Source: Bdellovibrionales bacterium (GTDB taxonomy: Bacteria > Bdellovibrionota > Bdellovibrionia > Bdellovibrionales > JAMPXM01). Taken from it: 6,040 nt of DNA. Shown in pieces: positions 5,961 to 6,040 of this stretch. A model generated the notes under the pieces. It ran no database searches. It saw only the letters and a list, made by a program, of their open reading frames with translations, and was not told the origin of the DNA. Position numbers and translations under genes: made by a program. The stretch is taken from positions 1 through 6,040 of the forward strand of contig SXRI01000306.1 in the NCBI GenBank assembly GCA_005793615.1, read 5' to 3'. How positions within the stretch are numbered: position 1 is the first letter of the stretch; the number at the start of each line of letters is the position of its first letter.

Positions 5961-6040
5961 ATGTGATGAAACCCGGTTTTTTGCTTGACCACAGATAATT
6001 GATTACACGCAAGTCCACATAAAAAGAGCTTTTTACAGAA
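5961..6040. other. AT-rich edge region upstream of truncated pheT, no gene seen
   Basis: Read on the minus strand, the pheT frame meets a TAA at 6003-6005. The other two frames are open to the window edge but give no sequence like the expected PheT part (TNYVxxELGQPxHAFD). A hairpin AAAAA-GAGC-TTTTT lies at 6021-6034. The composition is clearly more AT-rich than in the neighbouring genes. It may be non-coding leader, an inserted sequence or an assembly joint. Confidence 0.5.

Noticed and set aside
5950..5962. Programmed frameshift at the A7 run before pheT
   Set aside because: The alternative upstream frames do not encode PheT-like sequence, so a frameshift would not restore the missing domain.
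5960..6040. Group I or II intron, or intein, interrupting pheT
   Set aside because: No domain V-like hairpin, intron 3'-end motif or intein C-terminal HN motif is visible next to the homology break, and the frame carries a stop.

Overview
The window holds two convergent gene blocks that meet at about position 3050-3090. The base composition is moderate, close to 50% GC by eye. The right block is pheT, ihfA and a MerR-type regulator on the minus strand. This order is known from Proteobacteria and related delta-type lineages. The style of the IhfA and MerR proteins suggests a delta-type or Bdellovibrionota-like bacterium, but that placement is an inference and is weak.

Left block, plus strand (1-3049). 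It opens with the 3' part of an ABC-transporter ATPase that overlaps a six-helix permease by four bases. Together they look like NosF and NosY, which help mature the copper sites of nitrous oxide reductase, so the rest of a nos cluster would be expected to the left of the window. A 67-base gap with a 13-bp direct repeat follows. Next comes a divergent, apparently exported member of the pyroglutamyl-peptidase I (C15) family that keeps a Glu/Cys/His triad. Nineteen bases further on is a small protein with a decayed HNH-endonuclease-like N-terminus and an intact-looking AP2 DNA-binding domain.

Right block, minus strand (3091-5960). Transcription runs from pheT (phenylalanyl-tRNA synthetase beta chain) through a 244-base intergenic stretch to ihfA (integration host factor alpha) and then to the overlapping merR-type gene. 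The intergenic stretch carries a strong stem-loop and a 13-bp tandem repeat. These genes would normally give the cell its tRNA-Phe charging enzyme, a DNA-bending protein and a partner regulator.

The most unusual point is pheT. Its recognisable homology starts only in the late B3/B4 domain. Upstream the frame closes with a stop at 6003-6005, no good ribosome binding site is visible, and the last 80 bases do not resemble the missing part of the gene. This is a real truncation, a split gene or an assembly junction. A second oddity in pheT is a perfect 4 x 12-bp in-frame repeat that encodes an Asn-Ser-Gly-Pro linker. I found no RNA genes, CRISPR arrays, insertion sequences or complete defence system in the window.
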